Assembly (NCBI GenBank): GCA_035310125.1
Contig: DATGEP010000228.1
Span: 22,896 to 86,895, forward strand
Source: DATGEP01 sp035310125
GTDB lineage: Bacteria; Chloroflexota; Ktedonobacteria; Ktedonobacterales; JADMIN01
DNA: 64,000 bases
Direction: 5' to 3'
Part shown: piece by piece, positions 41,518 through 49,765 of the stretch
Numbering within the stretch: the first letter of the stretch is position 1
How the letters are laid out: each line of letters opens with the position of its first letter
Notes under the pieces: model-generated
Told to the model about the DNA's origin: nothing
What the model saw: the letters and a program-made list of their open reading frames with translations, nothing else
Database searches by the model: none
Program-made: the position numbers and the translations under genes

Positions 41518-42570
41518 CTACTCAACCACAATGCCCGCGCCAGACTCAACCGAACCGACAATCCAGCAGGGCACGCCAGCAGTCTCAAGCGCGACACGCG
41601 CTTGTTCCAGCGCGGCGGGGTCCACGGCGGCGAGAAGGCCGCCGGATGTCTGCGGATCACAGAGGAGCAGCCGGTCCACGTCCTCGACGGCAGGGCCATA
41701 GGTGACGTGGGGCGCGAGGTGTGTGATGTTGCGCTGCGTGCCACCTGGGACGTAGCCCCCCTCCGTGTATGCGCGAGCACCCGGCAGGAAGGGAACGGCG
41801 GCGAGCGCGACGCGGATGGCAGCGTCGCTTTGGGTGGCCATTTCGAGCGCATGGCCGAGCAGACCAAAGCCCGTGACATCGGTGCATGCATGTAGCGCGG
41901 CACCAAGGGTGCGTAACGCGCGCGATGCGGCGCCATTGAGCGTCAGCATACTGGCGACGGCGGCGGCCATGTCATCGTCATGAACAGCCTCGCGCTTCTG
42001 GGCGGTGGTCAGCACGCCAGTGCCAAGGGACTTGGTGAGCAGCAGCAGATCACCGGGCCGAGCGCCGCCTTTGGTGAAGATATGGTCGGGATGCACGAGA
42101 CCAATTGCCGCGAGCCCATATTTCGGCTCCGTGTCGGTGACGGTGTGACCGCCCGCGACGACGGCGCCGGCCTCGCGTACTTTCTCGGCACCGCCGCGAA
42201 GGATCTCCGTAAGGATGGCGGGGTCGAGATCGTCAGGGAATGCCACGAGATTGAGGGCGAAAAGCGGGTTGCCACCCATCGCGTAGATATCGCTGAGGGC
42301 GTTGGCGGCGGAAATGGCGCCGAACGTATAGGGATCATCCACCACCGGCGGAAAGAAATCCGTCGTGGCGACGATGGCTTGCTCGGCGTTCAGGCGATAG
42401 ACCGCCGCGTCGTCGGCCATCCCAAGCCCCACGAGGAGATCGGGCGCGACATCGCCAAAGAGGCCGGTGAGGGGACGCAACACGTGCGCCAGGGCGTCGG
42501 GGCCCATTTTAGACGCTCAGCCAGCGCAGCTTGCCAGCGTTGTCAGGCGAATTTGCCTGCCAGGAGTCAT
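41518..42570 (-). CDS. selD: selenide, water dikinase; selenoprotein with in-frame TGA (Sec18)
   Basis: 350 residues if TGA at 42519-42517 is read as selenocysteine. It makes selenophosphate from selenide and ATP. Starting at ATG 42570, the frame reads RQIRLTTLASCAG, then TGA, then ASKMGPDALAHVLRPL. This places the TGA at the catalytic Cys/Sec site, followed three residues later by the essential Lys (C/U-x-x-K). Downstream blocks are intact: TTDFFPPVVDDPYTFGAISA, AMGGNPLFALNLVAFP, AGGHTVTDTEPKYGLA and CDPQTSGGLL. An ATG at 42507 gives an open frame of 329 residues but drops the catalytic site. rnc follows directly. selA, selB and selC are not in the window. Confidence 0.93.
42494..42516 (-). 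promoter_or_regulatory. candidate SECIS hairpin after the selD TGA
   Basis: Directly after the TGA, GCGTC (42516-42512) can pair with GACGC (42498-42494) around a 13-nt loop containing GGGCCCC. Bacterial SECIS elements lie in this position, but this stem is short and its assignment is inference only. Confidence 0.3.
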
Positions 42571-42786
42571 GGATGTTCCCGCAATTCGGATGAATGAAGA
42601 GATGTCGCATCGCGCCAAGGCGAGCGCAGCCAGCAGCACCACAGGGCGCATGAAGAATTGTACGGAGTGGCGGGGCGTCGCGTCAAACGCGATGGCGCGA
42701 GAGCCGCGCGCGACGCCGGAGTGACGTTGAGCCGCCACATAGAAAGGGCACGTGGCATTACATCCACGCGCCCTCGATGCTACAAC

Positions 42787-42810
42787 AACCGGGTGTCAGC
42801 ACACTCGGTT
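42787..42810 (-). terminator. terminator of the YtxH-like gene
   Basis: On the minus strand AACCGAGTGT, loop GCTG, ACACCCGGTT: a 10-bp stem with one mismatch, followed by GTTGT. It begins in the stop codon region. Confidence 0.65.
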
Positions 42811-43171
42811 AGGAAATGACTTCCTCGGGCTGTGCCTTGCCGTTCAGCGACACGCGCGGCAGCTTGGCGGTGATCGCCTCCGCCGCCTGGGGCAGCTTGG
42901 CGGTGATCGCCTGTGCCGCTGGCTGCGCCTGTGCCATGACGTTGCCGATGACCCCAGCGGCCTTCGGCGCTGTCGTCTGATACTGCTCGACCGCCGTGCG
43001 GGCGACACGCTGGCCGACCTTACGCGCCTGATCGGCGACCGTTCCGGAGCGCTCCAACATACGCCGCGCGGCGATGCGGTTCTCTTCACGCGAAATGACG
43101 ATAGCGAGCGTGACGCCCGCCAGACCCAGCGTTGCTCCAGCGAGCAACGCAGCTACCTGACCTCGTTTCAT
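42809..43171 (-). CDS. small YtxH-like membrane protein
   Basis: 120 residues. A short basic start (MKRGQ) leads into one Gly/Ala-rich helix (VAALLAGATLGLAGVTLAIVI). The rest is an Ala/Gln/Arg-rich amphipathic helix region, with VADQARKVGQRVARTAVEQY and two near copies of AQAITAKLPQ (ITAKLP occurs twice, 11 residues apart). This matches the general YtxH/gas-vesicle-like stress protein design, though the family call is tentative. AAGGAG nine nucleotides before the ATG at 43171 supports the start. It is transcribed alone and ends in a clear hairpin. Confidence 0.65.
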   Translation of the reverse strand: MKRGQVAALLAGATLGLAGVTLAIVISREENRIAARRMLERSGTVADQARKVGQRVARTAVEQYQTTAPKAAGVIGNVMAQAQPAAQAITAKLPQAAEAITAKLPRVSLNGKAQPEEVIS

Positions 43172-43411
43172 TTGCTTATGCTCCTTACTGCTCACCCTCC
43201 AGACCGCGCCCAATGACAGGCACGCGGGTTTTGCGCCAGAGGTGTATCCACCACACACATATCCAGACAGGTTAGAGTTGCATTCGGTCACGAAAGCGCT
43301 GTCCGACAGGGTACTATACCATAACGGCAGGTTGTGCCGCCAAACGTACCGGCAAGAAATCACGCAATTTCCATTCCGATACTTCATGTGCGCGGCGGTC
43401 CACCGTTTCGC

Positions 43412-44746
43412 TCACCGTAGCGTCGGTGCGCTGTCGCCTGTACCGAAGAATGCTCGCAGCAGCGTCGCCGAAACCATCAGCAGCACCGCGCCGACCACAA
43501 ACGCCGCCGAAAGACTGATGCGATCCTGTAGGAGGCCAGCGATGGACGGTCCGACGCTGAAGCCGATGCTCCACGTCACGCTATAGAAGCCCGCGAGCGT
43601 CGCCCGGTGCCTGCTCGACACCCGCTCCATCGCGAACGCCGCGTAAGTTGGGTCGAAGAGGCCGCGCAGGATGCGGCGCGCGAATTCCGCCGCAATCGCC
43701 AGCGGCAGCAGCGGTGAGAAGCCGATGAGCAGCATTACGGGCGCGCTCAAATACTGCATCGTCGTCGCGATGCTCAGTCTGCCGTAGCGGCGCACGAAGC
43801 GCGGCGCCGTGAGCGCCGTCATCCCGCCGACGAGTCCCGCCAGTGTGAAAATGACGCCGACCGAACCCACGTCCATGCTGAACTTGAGGAAGAAGAATAG
43901 CTGGAGTAGCCCGACGACCGCGCCCTCGCCTGTGCTAAAGAGCATATCCGGCACCAGCAATTGGCTGAACAGCTTCACGACGCCCCAGCGACCCACCGGC
44001 TCAGCCACGTCGGGGAGCCGCGCCGCCACAATCGGCGTCGCGACCGGCTCGATGTCACCCGGTACGACTGGCGGCGTGGGCTCGCGCCGCCGCCTCTGCC
44101 CGCGCTCCGGCTCGCGCAGCCAGAGCAGCGGCACCGACGGCAGAAACGTCACCAGCGCCGACACCAGCACCCCGAAGCGAAGCGGTACCGTCGTATTGGC
44201 GGACATATGTGTGAGCAGACCTACCAGCTCTGGCACTACGCCGCCTAGCAGCGCTCCCAATGAGCCAACGCCCAGCAGCAGAAAGTTGTTGAGCGCCAGC
44301 ACGCCTACGCGCTGGTCGTCCGAGGTGCGCTCCGTCAGGATCGGCAGGTTTGTGACCCAATATGCCGATGAGAGGAGGCCATTGGCCAGACTTGCCGCCA
44401 GCAGGAACGTCTTATCTGTGCTTAGCCCGACGGCTGCCAGCGACAGCGGGTTCAGGAAGCCGCTTGCGAGCAGCAGCGGCTTGCGCCCGATGCGGTCCGC
44501 CAGCAAACCAATTGGCACGCTGGCAAGCAGTGAGCCGATGGCGGGGGCGGCGGTGAGCAGACCGATGTAGCCGAGACTGAAACCGAGGCTGTGAGCGTAG
44601 AGATTGATCGAGACGGAGCCAATGCTGATCTGGAAGCCTTTGCCCAGCGTGAACAGCAGCAGCAGGTAAACGTCCCGGTTGTAGCTGAAATACTCACCCC
44701 AGCCTCGCCGCTCCACCAGCCGCCTCACGAGCGAGGCCTGCGCCAT
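43412..44746 (-). CDS. major facilitator superfamily transporter
   Basis: 444 residues with about 12 hydrophobic segments. The loop between helices 2 and 3 is VPIGLLADRIGRKPLLLASG, the MFS motif A; the second-half equivalent is TAPRFVRRYGRLS. A charged 50-residue central loop (RGQRRRREPTPP) separates the halves. FSYNRDVYLLLLFTLGKGFQ near the start is typical of a drug- or sugar-exporting subgroup, but the substrate is unknown. GGAGGA six nucleotides before the ATG at 44746 fixes the start; a longer start at 44887 runs into the promoter region of the divergent HExxH gene. Confidence 0.85.
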   Translation of the reverse strand: MAQASLVRRLVERRGWGEYFSYNRDVYLLLLFTLGKGFQISIGSVSINLYAHSLGFSLGYIGLLTAAPAIGSLLASVPIGLLADRIGRKPLLLASGFLNPLSLAAVGLSTDKTFLLAASLANGLLSSAYWVTNLPILTERTSDDQRVGVLALNNFLLLGVGSLGALLGGVVPELVGLLTHMSANTTVPLRFGVLVSALVTFLPSVPLLWLREPERGQRRRREPTPPVVPGDIEPVATPIVAARLPDVAEPVGRWGVVKLFSQLLVPDMLFSTGEGAVVGLLQLFFFLKFSMDVGSVGVIFTLAGLVGGMTALTAPRFVRRYGRLSIATTMQYLSAPVMLLIGFSPLLPLAIAAEFARRILRGLFDPTYAAFAMERVSSRHRATLAGFYSVTWSIGFSVGPSIAGLLQDRISLSAAFVVGAVLLMVSATLLRAFFGTGDSAPTLR

Positions 44747-44867
44747 GTCGTCTCCTCCCACTTCTCGCCAACCCGGACGCAACGCCCTGACACTGGGTAG
44801 GATACGGCATAGACTTACGCTCATGCTATGGACGATGGTACAGTGGCGGTGAAAGGAGGATGCGCCA

Positions 44868-45419
44868 ATGACTCGGTCTAGCGCCATTTCCGCGTCAGCT
44901 AATGCCGCCGTCGCCGCATATCGCGAAGACGTGCTGTCAACGTTCCCCTATACGGACGAGGCGAAGCACTGGCTGCGCACCGCTGTCGGGTTCGAGGTCA
45001 AAGACCTCACCAGCACACGCGGCGGCGGCTACTGGTATCCCGACAGAAACACGGTCTTCCTCTTTACCGCGCAGTATGAGGCGGCCATTCACGAGCTGGC
45101 GCATGCCTGGTGGCATTATCGCCGTGCAGGTCAGGAGGACGCCCTGATCGAAGCTACCATCGCGCTCGCCGCCGAAACTGATCCACGCTACACCCGCATG
45201 TGCGGGCTGGCGCGCGGCTACATCCACGGCATCCCGGCGCAGAACTGGCCGGGCATGCTCGTGGACCGCAACGACTGGGAGATGTACGCCGGTATGGCAA
45301 GCGGCATGATGGCGGATCTCCGGCTGGTGCCACCCTATGTGCGCCGCTTCTACGACGGGCAGTACGTCCTCCTGCCCGATGACGCGCCCTCACCCGCCGC
45401 CCGCGCTGCTCACAGATAA
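44868..45419 (+). CDS. putative HExxH zinc metallopeptidase-like protein
   Basis: 183 residues. The key motif is AAIHELAHAWWHYRR, an HExxH zinc site (His-Glu-Leu-Ala-His) preceded by a beta-strand-like NTVFLFTAQYE. ALIEATIALAAETDPRY about 30 residues later could provide the third ligand (Glu), a gluzincin-like layout. No signal peptide is present, so it is cytoplasmic or released another way. The family is not recognised, and peptidase activity is inference from the motif. AAAGGAGG eight nucleotides before the ATG sets the start. The stop lies inside an 11-bp hairpin. Confidence 0.65.
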   Translation: MTRSSAISASANAAVAAYREDVLSTFPYTDEAKHWLRTAVGFEVKDLTSTRGGGYWYPDRNTVFLFTAQYEAAIHELAHAWWHYRRAGQEDALIEATIALAAETDPRYTRMCGLARGYIHGIPAQNWPGMLVDRNDWEMYAGMASGMMADLRLVPPYVRRFYDGQYVLLPDDAPSPAARAAHR

Positions 45420-45434
45420 GCTCGCGCGGGCGGC
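45396..45434. terminator. 11-bp perfect bidirectional hairpin
   Basis: GCCGCCCGCGC (45396-45406) and GCGCGGGCGGC (45424-45434) pair perfectly around a 17-nt loop containing the stop codon of the HExxH gene; the convergent YGGT gene ends 12 nt further on. Confidence 0.7.
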
Positions 45435-45445
45435 AAGAGCACGCG

Positions 45446-45853
45446 TCAAGTGGTGGTTGGAGTCTGCCGTCGCGCCATGATGCGAACGAATCGCACGATG
45501 ACGTAGGCCAGGAGCATATACACTATGATGGCCAGCACCGCGGAAAGCTCCAAGACACTGGCGTGTCCCTGCTCGACGGGAAAAACTCCCTGGAAGAACG
45601 TCACGAAGGGTTCCGTCACCCCGTAGATGAAGGCTGAGAAGCCAGCGTCCGGGTTAGCCGCGAGCAGCTTCAGAAGAATGCGAATGAGGATCAAGACCTC
45701 GATGACGCCGAAGGCCAGATAGATGATCTGGCACGCACGCTCCGTGGACGACATCCGCGCCGGCCGATATTCCTGCGCCCGATATTCCTGCGTCCGATAT
45801 TCCTGCGGCAGGTTTGGCATCGGTGGCGGAGGAGTGGGTTGATCAGGTAACAT
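45446..45853 (-). CDS. YGGT-family membrane protein
   Basis: 135 residues. A Pro-rich cytoplasmic N-terminus carries a short tandem repeat (QEYRT, QEYRA, QEYRP) encoded by 15-nt DNA repeats at about 45766-45810. Two hydrophobic segments follow: IIYLAFGVIEVLILIRILLK and LELSAVLAIIVYMLLAYVIV. Between them, FSAFIYGVTEPFVTFFQGVF is the YGGT-type loop (Tyr-Gly-Val-Thr-x-Pro-Phe). The family is linked to osmotic shock tolerance and division-associated membrane proteins. AGAGG six nucleotides before the ATG at 45853 supports the start. Confidence 0.8.
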   Translation of the reverse strand: MLPDQPTPPPPMPNLPQEYRTQEYRAQEYRPARMSSTERACQIIYLAFGVIEVLILIRILLKLLAANPDAGFSAFIYGVTEPFVTFFQGVFPVEQGHASVLELSAVLAIIVYMLLAYVIVRFVRIMARRQTPTTT

Positions 45854-45989
45854 GGAGAACCTCTCTCTCTGTGCTGCCCGCCTGGTATGGCCAGGCAAAC
45901 TACACCATCGCTCATGCATCTTATGTGCCAACACTTGTGCCAGCGCTACCGGCACATGGAGAATCTGCCGAGCAGAACCCTCGCCAGCG

Positions 45990-45998
45990 TGGTATACT
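45990..45998 (+). promoter_or_regulatory. extended -10 promoter (TGGTATACT) of typA
   Basis: TG-G-TATACT is about 100 nt before the ATG of typA, with no good -35. Confidence 0.55.
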
Positions 45999-46098
45999 TT
46001 AAGACAGTGTGCCCGAAGAATGTGGTTGCCGCGCCGCGTGGCAGTTTCGGACGTGTTTTAGAGTGATTAACGAGAGTTCAAGGAAAACGCATTTTCGC

Positions 46099-47955
46099 AT
46101 GCAGACAATGGATGCTATCTCTGAGATGACGGATTGGCGAGTCCGTACCGACATTCGCAATGTGGCCATCATCGCTCACGTGGACCACGGCAAGACTACC
46201 CTGGTTGATGGCCTGCTCAAGCAGGGCAAGGTCTTCCGCGAGAATCAGCAGGTCGGTGAGCTTATCATGGACTCCAATGAGCTGGAGCGCGAGCGCGGCA
46301 TCACTATTCTCGCTAAGAACACGGCTGTCACATATCGCGGCGTCAAAATCAACATCATTGATACGCCGGGCCACGCCGACTTTGGCGGCGAGGTCGAGCG
46401 TGTGCTGAATATGGCCGATGGCTGCCTGTTGCTGGTGGATGCCGCCGAGGGGCCGATGCCGCAGACGCGCTTTGTGCTCAAGAAGGCCTTCGAGCTGGGC
46501 CTCAAGCCGATTCTCGTCATCAATAAGATTGACCGGAAGGATGCCCGCCCCGAGCAGGTGCTCTCCTGGACGCAGGACCTCTTTCTGGAGCTGGCGACGC
46601 ACGACGACCAGCTTGACTTCCCGGTGCTCTATACCATCGCGCGGGAAGGCATCGCGCGGTATAGCCTGGATGACACCAATAACGATCTGGTGCCGCTCTT
46701 CGAGACGATCCTGAATACGGTGCCCGCGCCTGTCGTGGACGCGAACGGCCCCTTCCAGATGCTCGTCACCGCGCTGGACTACGACGACTACAAGGGCAAG
46801 TATGCTATCGGACGTATCACGCGCGGCGCGGTGCGACCCAATATGCCCATCATGCGCATTAGCCGCGACGGCGAGCAGATACGCGGGCGCATCGTGCTCG
46901 TGTACACGCACCAGAACCTTGGCCGCATGGAAGTGCAGGAGGCCGGCGCGGGCGACATCGTGGCGCTCACCGGCGTAGCAGACGCGAACATCAGCGATAC
47001 CCTGACGGATGCGGATACGCCCGAGGCGCTGCCGAGCATCGCCATTGACGAGCCGACCCTGAAGATGACTTTCGGCGTCAACACCAGCCCCTTCGCTGGT
47101 CGCGAGGGCAAGTGGAGCACGTCGCGCCAGCTCCGCTCGCGGCTCTACCGAGAGCTGGAAACCAATGTCAGCATGCGGGTCGAGGACGGGTCCAGCCCCG
47201 ATGAGTTCATCGTATCTGGGCGCGGCGAGCTGCATCTCTCCATCTTGATCGAGACGATACGCCGCGAAGGCTATGAGCTTCAGGTCTCGCGACCTGAGGT
47301 CATCACACACGACGTGGACGGCAAGATGGTCGAGCCTATCGAGCGCCTGGTGATTGACACGCGCGAGCAGTATATCGGCCCCATCAGCGAAAACCTGGCC
47401 GTGCGCAAGGCGCGCATGGAGAACATGGTCAACGATGGCAACGGTAACGTGCGCCTGGAATACAATATCCCTACGCGCGGCCTGATTGGCTTCCGCAATG
47501 CGTTCCTGACGTTGACGCAGGGCAACGGCGCGATGGCGAGCCTTCTGGTCGGCTATGAGCCGTGGATGGGGCTCATCGGCACCGACCGCAATGGCGCTCT
47601 CATCGCCTCGGAGACCGGCGTCGCCGTCACTTATGGCCTGAACAACGCTCAGCAGCGCGGCGCCACCTTCATTGATCCCGGCACGCCCGTCTATGAAGGC
47701 ATGATCGTCGGTCTCAACCAGCGGCCAGCGGACCTCGCCGTCAATGTCTGCAAAGAGAAGAAGATGACCAACGTCCGCTCCTCCACGTCCGATATCGCCG
47801 TGCGTCTTACCCCGCCGGTGAAGTTGAGTCTGGAGCAATCGCTGGACTTCATCAACGCCGACGAGCTTGTCGAAGTGACGCCGCAGACCGTCCGCCTGCG
47901 CAAGCGCCTGCTGACGCAGCACGAGCGCTCACGCGCGGGCGATCAGGGGCGGTAG
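46099..47955 (+). CDS. typA: ribosome-associated GTPase TypA/BipA
   Basis: 618 residues, the usual length. A translational GTPase that binds ribosomes under stress and helps assembly of the large subunit. G1 is AHVDHGKTTLV, G2 RERGIT, G3 DTPGHADFGGEV and G4 NKIDR. Domain II and EF-G-like domain III follow, including GRGELHLSILIETIRREGYE. The TypA-specific C-terminal domain ends SLDFINADELVEVTPQTVRLRK. All parts are intact. Three in-frame ATGs (46099, 46108, 46126) precede the conserved WRVRTDIRNVAIIAH. None has an ideal ribosome site; AAGGA lies 12 nt before the first. The gene is followed by a terminator hairpin. Confidence 0.97.
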   Translation: MQTMDAISEMTDWRVRTDIRNVAIIAHVDHGKTTLVDGLLKQGKVFRENQQVGELIMDSNELERERGITILAKNTAVTYRGVKINIIDTPGHADFGGEVERVLNMADGCLLLVDAAEGPMPQTRFVLKKAFELGLKPILVINKIDRKDARPEQVLSWTQDLFLELATHDDQLDFPVLYTIAREGIARYSLDDTNNDLVPLFETILNTVPAPVVDANGPFQMLVTALDYDDYKGKYAIGRITRGAVRPNMPIMRISRDGEQIRGRIVLVYTHQNLGRMEVQEAGAGDIVALTGVADANISDTLTDADTPEALPSIAIDEPTLKMTFGVNTSPFAGREGKWSTSRQLRSRLYRELETNVSMRVEDGSSPDEFIVSGRGELHLSILIETIRREGYELQVSRPEVITHDVDGKMVEPIERLVIDTREQYIGPISENLAVRKARMENMVNDGNGNVRLEYNIPTRGLIGFRNAFLTLTQGNGAMASLLVGYEPWMGLIGTDRNGALIASETGVAVTYGLNNAQQRGATFIDPGTPVYEGMIVGLNQRPADLAVNVCKEKKMTNVRSSTSDIAVRLTPPVKLSLEQSLDFINADELVEVTPQTVRLRKRLLTQHERSRAGDQGR

Positions 47956-47959
47956 AAAC

Positions 47960-47984
47960 CTCGCCCGTAGCTATTTTGGGCGAG
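47960..47984 (+). terminator. terminator after typA
   Basis: CTCGCCC (47960-47966), loop, GGGCGAG (47978-47984), a 7-bp stem 5 nt past the stop. The T-run is in the loop (TTTT), not after the stem. Confidence 0.5.
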
Positions 47985-48006
47985 GGCGCACGGGGTGCGC
48001 CCCTAC
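47984..48006. repeat. GGGCGC...GCGCCCCTAC palindromic element, copy 3
   Basis: GGGCGCAC-GGG-GTGCGCCC is a perfect 8-bp hairpin, followed by CTAC. It sits directly between the typA terminator and the truncated ACT-domain fragment. Confidence 0.65.
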
Positions 48007-48023
48007 GACGGCGTGGGCAGAGG

Positions 48024-48194
48024 GTGGGTCCGTTCGACCTCACCACCACCGCGAAGGGGGTGCTGGCGTCCATCGCGTCGCCACTCGCCGCTGCCGGTAT
48101 CGGCCTCTTCGTCCTTGCCACCTATGATACTGCCTACATCCTCGTCCACACCGCCGACCTGGAACGCGTGCGTGTGGCGCTTCTCCAGATGTAA
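48024..48194 (+). pseudogene. C-terminal fragment of an ACT-domain protein
   Basis: The frame reads VGPFDLTTTAKGVLASIASP then LAAAGIGLFVLATYDTAYIL and VHTADLERVRVALLQ before a stop. This matches the second half of small ACT-domain proteins (G-x-L-A-S-x-x-x-P-L-x-x-A-G-I-x-x-F-x-x-S/A-T-Y-D-T). The first 70 or so residues of such a protein are missing. The fragment begins 18 nt after the palindromic element, so the element may mark the truncation point. There is no ribosome site. Confidence 0.65.
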
Positions 48195-48205
48195 CACACA
48201 GGAAG

Positions 48206-48547
48206 CTACCGACGCTTTGCGACGTACTCCAGCGCGCTGACCGCCAGCGCCGACCATTCATTCGCGTGGGCCGCCGGCACCGCGACCCATTCGCGCATCG
48301 GGCGGTTTCTGCCCGATGGATCGAATATCCACGCGCCCGGCAAGGCCAGCGCGTGCGCATGTGTCTCGCCCGCCAGCTTGAAGACCATAGCACCCTGAAT
48401 ATATCCGGCGAACAACTTCCCCTCCACCTTCACACATGGCATCCCGAACATTTTGCCTGCCTGCACGTCAACACGCGTCGCGGTCAGCTCATGCACCAGG
48501 TCGGCATACTGCTCCTGACCGGCTACGGAGTCATTGCGAGGTGTCAT
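48206..48547 (-). CDS. TfoX/Sxy N-terminal-domain protein
   Basis: 113 residues. KMFGMPCVKVEGKLFAGY and the later HALALPGAWIFDPSGRNRPM, with a final Trp/Ala-rich helix, match the TfoX N-terminal (Sxy-like) domain found alone in many bacteria. In Enterobacteria TfoX controls competence, but single-domain versions have no shown function. AGGGGGG lies close to the ATG at 48547, with only 3 nt of clear spacing. A start at 48571 is also in frame. It ends 12 nt from the truncated ACT fragment, on the opposite strand. Confidence 0.75.
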   Translation of the reverse strand: MTPRNDSVAGQEQYADLVHELTATRVDVQAGKMFGMPCVKVEGKLFAGYIQGAMVFKLAGETHAHALALPGAWIFDPSGRNRPMREWVAVPAAHANEWSALAVSALEYVAKRR

Positions 48548-48613
48548 ATGCCCCCCTTTGACCAGCGACAAACTCAGCTACTACCCTATGGCGGTGGCAA
48601 TAAGAACTATATC

Positions 48614-49132
48614 CTACAGCTGGCGTTCCAGCACTATCACGTTCCGACCCACCATGTCCTCCTCCGCACCACCGAGGGAGGCAAAACCGAGGTGGCGCCA
48701 GAAGGCGAGAGCGGGTGTGTTCTGGGGCAGCACGCCGAGACGCAGCGCCGTCCAGCCGCGATCCGCGCGGAAGTGCTCGGCCAGACGCGTGAAGGCCTCC
48801 GTACCGAAGCCCTGCCGATGGAACGGGCTGGCGATCATTAGCAGGCCAAGCCAGGGCATGCCGTCGTCGGGGTTTTCATCCATGAAGTCGGCCTGACCTA
48901 CCGCCTGTTCGCTCTCTTTGAGCCAGACGCCGAGCATGTGCCGCCCTGGGGTGATCTGGGCGATCTGCCAGTCGCGCTGAAACATCTCCAGGTCAAAGTG
49001 CCCCTGCTCGCCGCGCGACCCCTCATTCATCGCGACGAAGGCAGGATTCGAGAGGTATACGGAGAGAAGCGCGGGAAGATCGTCCGCGTGCGCTTCGCGC
49101 AGGCGCAGCCGCTCAGTCTCTAACTCGATCAT
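48614..49132 (-). CDS. RimJ/RimL-type GNAT acetyltransferase
   Basis: 172 residues. It starts with ELETERLRLREAHADDLPAL, typical of RimJ/RimL-like GNATs. The acetyl-CoA loop is LMIASPFHRQGFGTEAF (Q-x-x-G-x-G type). LRLGVLPQNTPALAFWRHLGF forms the conserved end. Substrate unknown: it could modify protein N-termini, amino acids or small molecules. GAGG ends six nucleotides before the ATG at 49132; a GTG one codon earlier is possible. It lies 21 nt after an ArsR-family regulator on the same strand and is probably co-transcribed with it. Confidence 0.82.
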   Translation of the reverse strand: MIELETERLRLREAHADDLPALLSVYLSNPAFVAMNEGSRGEQGHFDLEMFQRDWQIAQITPGRHMLGVWLKESEQAVGQADFMDENPDDGMPWLGLLMIASPFHRQGFGTEAFTRLAEHFRADRGWTALRLGVLPQNTPALAFWRHLGFASLGGAEEDMVGRNVIVLERQL

Positions 49133-49153
49133 CACTCACCTCTCTTCCGGGCA

Positions 49154-49723
49154 TTACGCCGCCGGTTCGGCGCGCCAGTAGCGTCCGCTCTCACGCGCCA
49201 TGAAGTGGTAGCTGACGAGGTAGCGCCGCAGCGACGCCGTATCAGGGTGGAACGCGCCGAGGATCGCGTTGACCTCTTTCTCGCTGTAGACGCGCCCCCA
49301 CGCGAACTGGTTGGCAAGCCACTTGAGGATGACGAGCTTCTTGCGCTCCTGGGCGGGGATCGTTTTCAGCCGCCCGTCCGCAAAGAAATCGCGCAGGACT
49401 TTGTTCGCCCATGCGTCGCCTTCCTCGCCGCTGGCCAGGGTGGAGATATTTTGTGGCGTTGCCAGCAGCCGGTTCATCTGGCCGAGCTGCTGCGCGTTGA
49501 GGCGGTAGAGGTGGGTGTTCCCTTCGGCGCGCATGTCCACCAGATTCAGCTCTTTCAGCCGGGCGAGGTGATGCGAGACGGTCGGCGCGCGCAGATCCAA
49601 CAGCGTCGCCAGCTCCTCCACGCTGCGCTCCTCGGTGGCGAGCAGACCCAGCATGCGCAGGCGCGTCTGGTCCGCCAGCGCCTTGAGGTAGCGCAGCAAC
49701 TGCTCCAGATCATCAGGTGGCAT
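49154..49723 (-). CDS. ArsR-family regulator fused to DUF2087
   Basis: 189 residues. The winged helix-turn-helix reads ALADQTRLRMLGLLATEE, then VEELATLLDLRAPTVSHHLA, then RLKELNLVDMRAEGNTHLYR. No metal-binding cysteine pair is present, so it is not a classic metal sensor. The C-terminal 80 residues (LRDFFADGRLKTIPAQERKK to LRRYLVSYHFMARESGRYW) match DUF2087, often found behind such HTH domains. AAGGA eight nucleotides before the ATG at 49723 fixes the start. Two tandem dyads at 49766-49795 are probable autoregulatory sites. The GNAT gene follows. Confidence 0.87.
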   Translation of the reverse strand: MPPDDLEQLLRYLKALADQTRLRMLGLLATEERSVEELATLLDLRAPTVSHHLARLKELNLVDMRAEGNTHLYRLNAQQLGQMNRLLATPQNISTLASGEEGDAWANKVLRDFFADGRLKTIPAQERKKLVILKWLANQFAWGRVYSEKEVNAILGAFHPDTASLRRYLVSYHFMARESGRYWRAEPAA

Positions 49724-49765
49724 GGTGACGATCCTTTCGAGCACATACAATGGGCAGGTGGTATA

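Noticed and set aside
41518..42507. selD as an ordinary gene starting at ATG 42507, or a pseudogene broken by a stop
   Set aside because: The N-terminus would lack the catalytic site, while the frame before the TGA is fully SelD-like. The TGA sits exactly where Cys/Sec is required.
46078..47922. Long minus-strand open frame of 614 codons opposite typA
   Set aside because: It is a mirror of typA in GC-rich DNA, with no family motif and no ribosome site.
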